A stretch of 16,805 nucleotides of DNA from Acidimicrobiia bacterium (GTDB taxonomy: Bacteria; Actinomycetota; Acidimicrobiia; Acidimicrobiales; Ilumatobacteraceae), in NCBI GenBank assembly GCA_030425785.1, contig JAUHYJ010000012.1, positions 1 through 16,805 of the forward strand. Direction: 5' to 3'. The notes beneath the pieces are model-generated. The model searched no databases and was not told the origin of the DNA. It was given only the letters and a program-made list of their open reading frames with translations. A program made the translations under genes and the position numbers. The number at the start of each line of letters is the position of its first letter. The stretch's first letter is position 1. Positions 14,098-16,805 of the stretch are shown piece by piece.

Positions 14098-14254
14098 GAC
14101 CGACCTCTCGACGAATGCGGTGTCGTGCGACTCGGTGCCGGAACCGTCTGGTCGCCTCCGGTGCCGTTCGGGCGCGTGCGAGCCCGGCGGACGGCGCTCA
14201 TCGACCTGCCGACGGCGTCGCGACTCGGTGCGGTGCGCCCAACCTGCGGATGCC

Positions 14255-15523
14255 TCACGGCCCGTACGCGAGCGGCTCGCTGGTCGGGCCTCGCAGGAAT
14301 GGATCGCTCTGCCACTGGACCGTGCCGTTGGCGCGGAGGTCGTCGAGTTCGAGGAGCGCAGCGATCGCGGTCGGCGTGGTGATCCGAGCGAGGGGCGCTC
14401 CGATGCAGTGGTGGATACCGCCGCCGAACGCGAGCTGTGGTGCCGTCGACGTGTCGACGAAGCGCCGGATGTCGAACCGTTCGGGGTCGTGGTAGGTGCT
14501 CCCGTCGCGGTTGGCGGAGCCGAGTACCACGTTGACCCGTGACCCGGCTGCGATCTTGGTGCCGGACAGTTCGACGTCCTCGCTGGTCTGCCGGGACACC
14601 ATCTGGGCCGGTGCGTCGTAGCGCATCATCTCCTCGATCGCCGACGGCATCAGCGACGGGTCCGCGCGCAGCGCGGTCCGCTGGTCGCCGAACTCGAGCA
14701 GCCGCTTGATCCCGTTGCCGATCAGGAACGTCGTCGTGATGTAGCCCGCCACCGTGATGTCGTGGAACACGGCTGCGGCATTGGCCGCGGACATGTCGCC
14801 CCGCTGCACCGACGCTGCAGCGTCACCGACCATTCCCGCGACGTCGAGCCCGCTCCGGACCCGCAGGTCGATCAACCCCTCGAGATAGGCGAGGAGCGCC
14901 AGCGACACGGTGCCGCCCATCATCTTCGTGGTCATGGACGACTGGGCGTTGTGGGCAGCGAGCAGGGCACTCGTCCAGTTGACGAGTACCGGCGCCGACT
15001 GCTCGCTGGCCGTGAACCCGAGCAGCGTGTAGAGCACCCCGGACGGGATCGGGAGCGCCACCGAGGTCATCAGTTCGAAGCGCCGGGTGTTCGCGATCGT
15101 CGCCATGATCGTCTGGGTGACGCCCTCCGCCGTCGCCTGGGCCGCGGCGATGCCGTGGGTGAAGATCGGATCGACCCAGTCGCGCAAAGTCTGGTGGCGG
15201 TCGACGTTCGAGTTCATGATGCCGGTCGGCAGCGACGCCGCGACCTCGAACGGCCCGACGCTCGTGGCGGTCGGCACGGCCTGCAACTTCCCGTACACGT
15301 CGGGGTGGTTGAGCACGGTCCGAGCGTCGGCGTCGCGGAAGATCCAGTACGCGGTGTGGGCGAAGTCCGGGGCGAGGCTCACCTTCCAGACCGGTTGGTG
15401 TTCGCGGAACCAGGCGTAGACGGGAAACGGATCGGCCAGGAAGTCGATCGAGAACGGATCGAACTTCGTCGGATCGAACGTCGCCGGGTCGAACGCGGGC
15501 GTGGTCGTCTCGGTCGTGCTCAC
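14255..15523 (-). CDS. Cytochrome P450 with a non-canonical I helix
   Basis: A 422-residue soluble bacterial P450. The heme-ligand loop is FGGGIHHCIGAPLAR with C373, the K-helix ExxR is E298-M-M-R301, and ADPSLMPSAIEEMMRY and HDPERFDIRR are typical of class I enzymes. The I-helix reads VAGYITTTFLIGNG (258-271): A259-G260-Y261-I262-T263 replaces the usual A-G-x-(D/E)-T, so the acid of the acid-alcohol pair is Ile while the Thr stays. The N-terminus repeats FDP every 5 residues (11-23). The GTG start overlaps the stop of the upstream hydrolase (GTGA) and follows GGGGAG at good distance, so the two genes are translationally coupled. No ferredoxin or reductase lies beside it. The substrate is unknown. 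Confidence 0.94.
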   Translation of the reverse strand: MSTTETTTPAFDPATFDPTKFDPFSIDFLADPFPVYAWFREHQPVWKVSLAPDFAHTAYWIFRDADARTVLNHPDVYGKLQAVPTATSVGPFEVAASLPTGIMNSNVDRHQTLRDWVDPIFTHGIAAAQATAEGVTQTIMATIANTRRFELMTSVALPIPSGVLYTLLGFTASEQSAPVLVNWTSALLAAHNAQSSMTTKMMGGTVSLALLAYLEGLIDLRVRSGLDVAGMVGDAAASVQRGDMSAANAAAVFHDITVAGYITTTFLIGNGIKRLLEFGDQRTALRADPSLMPSAIEEMMRYDAPAQMVSRQTSEDVELSGTKIAAGSRVNVVLGSANRDGSTYHDPERFDIRRFVDTSTAPQLAFGGGIHHCIGAPLARITTPTAIAALLELDDLRANGTVQWQSDPFLRGPTSEPLAYGP

Positions 15524-16805
15524 GGTCGGTACTCCCCTGTCGGTGTCGCGGGCTGGTGGTCGCGGTGGTCGATGTGGTCGATGTGGTCGATGATCCAGTC
15601 GACCACGGCCGGCGTGAGCTGGAGGTGGCGCTGATCGGACTCGGATGTCGTGTAGTCGTGGAACGGGCACACGACGGCGCCCGGGGCCGGGATCGGCGAG
15701 CGCGGATCGATCGCGAGATCGAGCGCGCTGACCGTCGGCATCGCGCAGCCGAGCTCGAGCGACGCGGTGACGCGTCCGATCCCGAGCGAGCGCACCGGTT
15801 CGACGACCAGGTCGAAGTACCGCTCGCGGGAGCCCGGCATGATCTCCCAGCAGACGGCCGAGTGGGTCGTGACGGGGCGTGGAACGGCGTCGAGCGCCCC
15901 CATCGAGGCGCCCTCGCCGATCGTGACGGTTCCATCGTCGACGAGGTGCTGCAGCACGACATCGCCGAACCCGTCCGTCTCCCACGTCATCATCGGTTCG
16001 ATCGGCACCGGAACCCGCTGCGCCCCGTCGCCGGATCCGCACGCGACCGCGTACCGTCGCGGCCGCTGCGGATACCAGCCCACGTCCTCGAGATCGGCGA
16101 GGAACTGCCGTCGCGATGCCGACGGTCCGACGGTGTCACCGTCGACGTACATGGCCAGGAACTGCTGGTCGGCGGGTGCCGCCAGCACGGCGCCGGCACC
16201 AGCGAGCGCGGGGGACAACCCCGCGAGCTGCTCGCAGCACCACTGCCCCGCCACCGTCGTGTAGGCGCCGCGACCGTGCGGCGTGTCGACGCTCAGGTAG
16301 ATCGCCGTGCGGTGGTCGACGCCCATCTGCTCCATCTGGGCCAGCGCGAAGCGGGTGATGAGCCCGCCCATGCTCCACCCGCTCACGACCAGCTCGTCGT
16401 CCGTGCGCGCCAGGACGTACTCGATCGCGGCGCGGACGACCGCCGCGTTCGGTTGCATGGTGTCGCTGCCCTGATCGAACCCGATCACCGCGACGTCGTG
16501 ACCGGTCGAACGGAGACGCTCGAGCAGACCGTGTTGAGCGAGCATGTCGGCCAGGTAGGCGGCCGAGTGGTTGCCCGGGAAGCCCTCTGCGACGAGCACG
16601 GGAGCGCGCCACCGGTCGGCGGCCGGTGCCCCAGGTGAGGTCGCCCGGAAGCACAGCAGACGCCCGGTCCGCTCGTCGCCGTCGCAGAGCGGGACGATCT
16701 CGTCGGGCTGCACCGGCGGCGGATCGTCGACGACGCCGACCGTGCACGCAGCCGTACGCCGCACGTCTCCGACCGACGCGGCGATCGTGAGGTCGAGCGA
16801 GATCG
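15520..16805 (-). CDS. Lipase-like alpha/beta hydrolase, N-terminus beyond window
   Basis: The frame is open to the window edge, with 427 residues visible. The first GTG inside (16764) follows 13 protein-like residues, so the gene probably begins outside. A short beta-rich N-terminal part leads into the alpha/beta core: APVLVAEGFPGNHSAAYLA (oxyanion region), VAVIGFDQGSDTMQPN, and the nucleophile elbow VSGWSMGGLI (G-W-S-M-G, Ser about 144 residues from the visible edge). YLSVDTPHGRGAY resembles lipase/acyltransferase-type hydrolases acting on large or lipid substrates. The C-terminus ends in IDHIDHIDHRDHQP. Ser nucleophile and fold are seen; Asp and His of the triad I cannot place with certainty. 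The stop overlaps the P450 start by 4 nt, so hydrolase and P450 likely act on related compounds. Confidence 0.8.
   Translation of the reverse strand, partial: ISLDLTIAASVGDVRRTAACTVGVVDDPPPVQPDEIVPLCDGDERTGRLLCFRATSPGAPAADRWRAPVLVAEGFPGNHSAAYLADMLAQHGLLERLRSTGHDVAVIGFDQGSDTMQPNAAVVRAAIEYVLARTDDELVVSGWSMGGLITRFALAQMEQMGVDHRTAIYLSVDTPHGRGAYTTVAGQWCCEQLAGLSPALAGAGAVLAAPADQQFLAMYVDGDTVGPSASRRQFLADLEDVGWYPQRPRRYAVACGSGDGAQRVPVPIEPMMTWETDGFGDVVLQHLVDDGTVTIGEGASMGALDAVPRPVTTHSAVCWEIMPGSRERYFDLVVEPVRSLGIGRVTASLELGCAMPTVSALDLAIDPRSPIPAPGAVVCPFHDYTTSESDQRHLQLTPAVVDWIIDHIDHIDHRDHQPATPTGEYRP
15565..15591. repeat. Three perfect 9-bp tandem repeats (IDH tail of the hydrolase)
   Basis: GTGGTCGAT occurs three times in a row, with imperfect copies just before it. 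On the minus strand it encodes IDH three times in the C-terminal tail of the lipase-like hydrolase. The repeat lies just upstream of the P450 start region and keeps the reading frame if unit number changes. Confidence 0.85.

Noticed and set aside
14098..14254. A small gene or riboswitch in the 157-nt spacer between the P450 and the LLM gene
   Set aside because: I find no short frame with a credible start on the coding strand, no recognisable aptamer and no strong hairpin with a T run.
11866..14382. An 838-codon plus-strand open frame opposite pcrA and the LLM gene
   Set aside because: It spans two genes with full sets of family motifs on the other strand and has no domain-like sequence itself.
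16764..16805. GTG 16764 as the true start of the lipase-like hydrolase
   Set aside because: The frame stays open to the edge and the 13 upstream residues (ISLDLTIAASVGD) look like a beta strand; no Shine-Dalgarno precedes this GTG.

Overview
This window looks like chromosomal DNA from a high-GC actinobacterium. The protein styles (LLM/F420-type oxidoreductase, cytochrome P450, BTAD/SARP regulator, stand-alone B12 mutase subunit), frequent GTG starts and TANNNT boxes placed 6-9 nt before start codons suggest a free-living lineage such as Acidimicrobiia (Ilumatobacter-like). That placement is an inference from general resemblance, because no phylogenetic marker is present. Genes are densely packed, no gene-free stretch exceeds about 180 bases, and I see no tRNA, rRNA, CRISPR array, insertion sequence or phage gene.

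Layout. (1) Positions 1-1315, minus strand: a cobalamin-binding acyl-CoA mutase small subunit followed by sucC, whose C-terminal part runs off the window. Together they fit the methylmalonyl-CoA to succinyl-CoA to succinate end of propionate or branched-chain catabolism. (2) 1429-5096, plus strand: a small membrane-anchored protein with a possible degenerate Rieske-like domain, then a 1007-residue regulator with a MalT-like STAND ATPase at the N-terminus and a SARP/BTAD DNA-binding module at the C-terminus. (3) 5064-5228: an 81-84 bp tandem duplication spanning the convergent ends of the regulator and a short flavodoxin. (4) 5729-6528: an alpha/beta hydrolase with an Asp-nucleophile motif, preceded by a 20-codon leader ORF that overlaps its start. 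(5) 6532-9193, minus strand: a three-gene inositol catabolic operon, iolC, iolB and a LacD/DUF2090-like aldolase, joined by 4-nt start/stop overlaps. (6) 9261-10587, plus strand: a zinc-homeostasis pair, an ArsR/SmtB sensor with its operator inside its own promoter, overlapping a CzcD-type CDF exporter. (7) 10615-13074, minus strand: the DNA helicase PcrA/UvrD. (8) 13126-16805, minus strand: an LLM-class oxidoreductase, a cytochrome P450 lacking the usual I-helix acid, and a lipase-like alpha/beta hydrolase that continues beyond the window and overlaps the P450 start.

Most of the window is ordinary metabolic chromosome. The parts most worth a second look are the MalT/SARP hybrid regulator with 10-bp direct repeats upstream, the tandem duplication with TGTGC at its breakpoints, the apparent family of leaderless promoters, the leader ORF before the hydrolase, and the atypical P450 coupled to a hydrolase. 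I do not see a clear undescribed multi-gene system such as a defence island.
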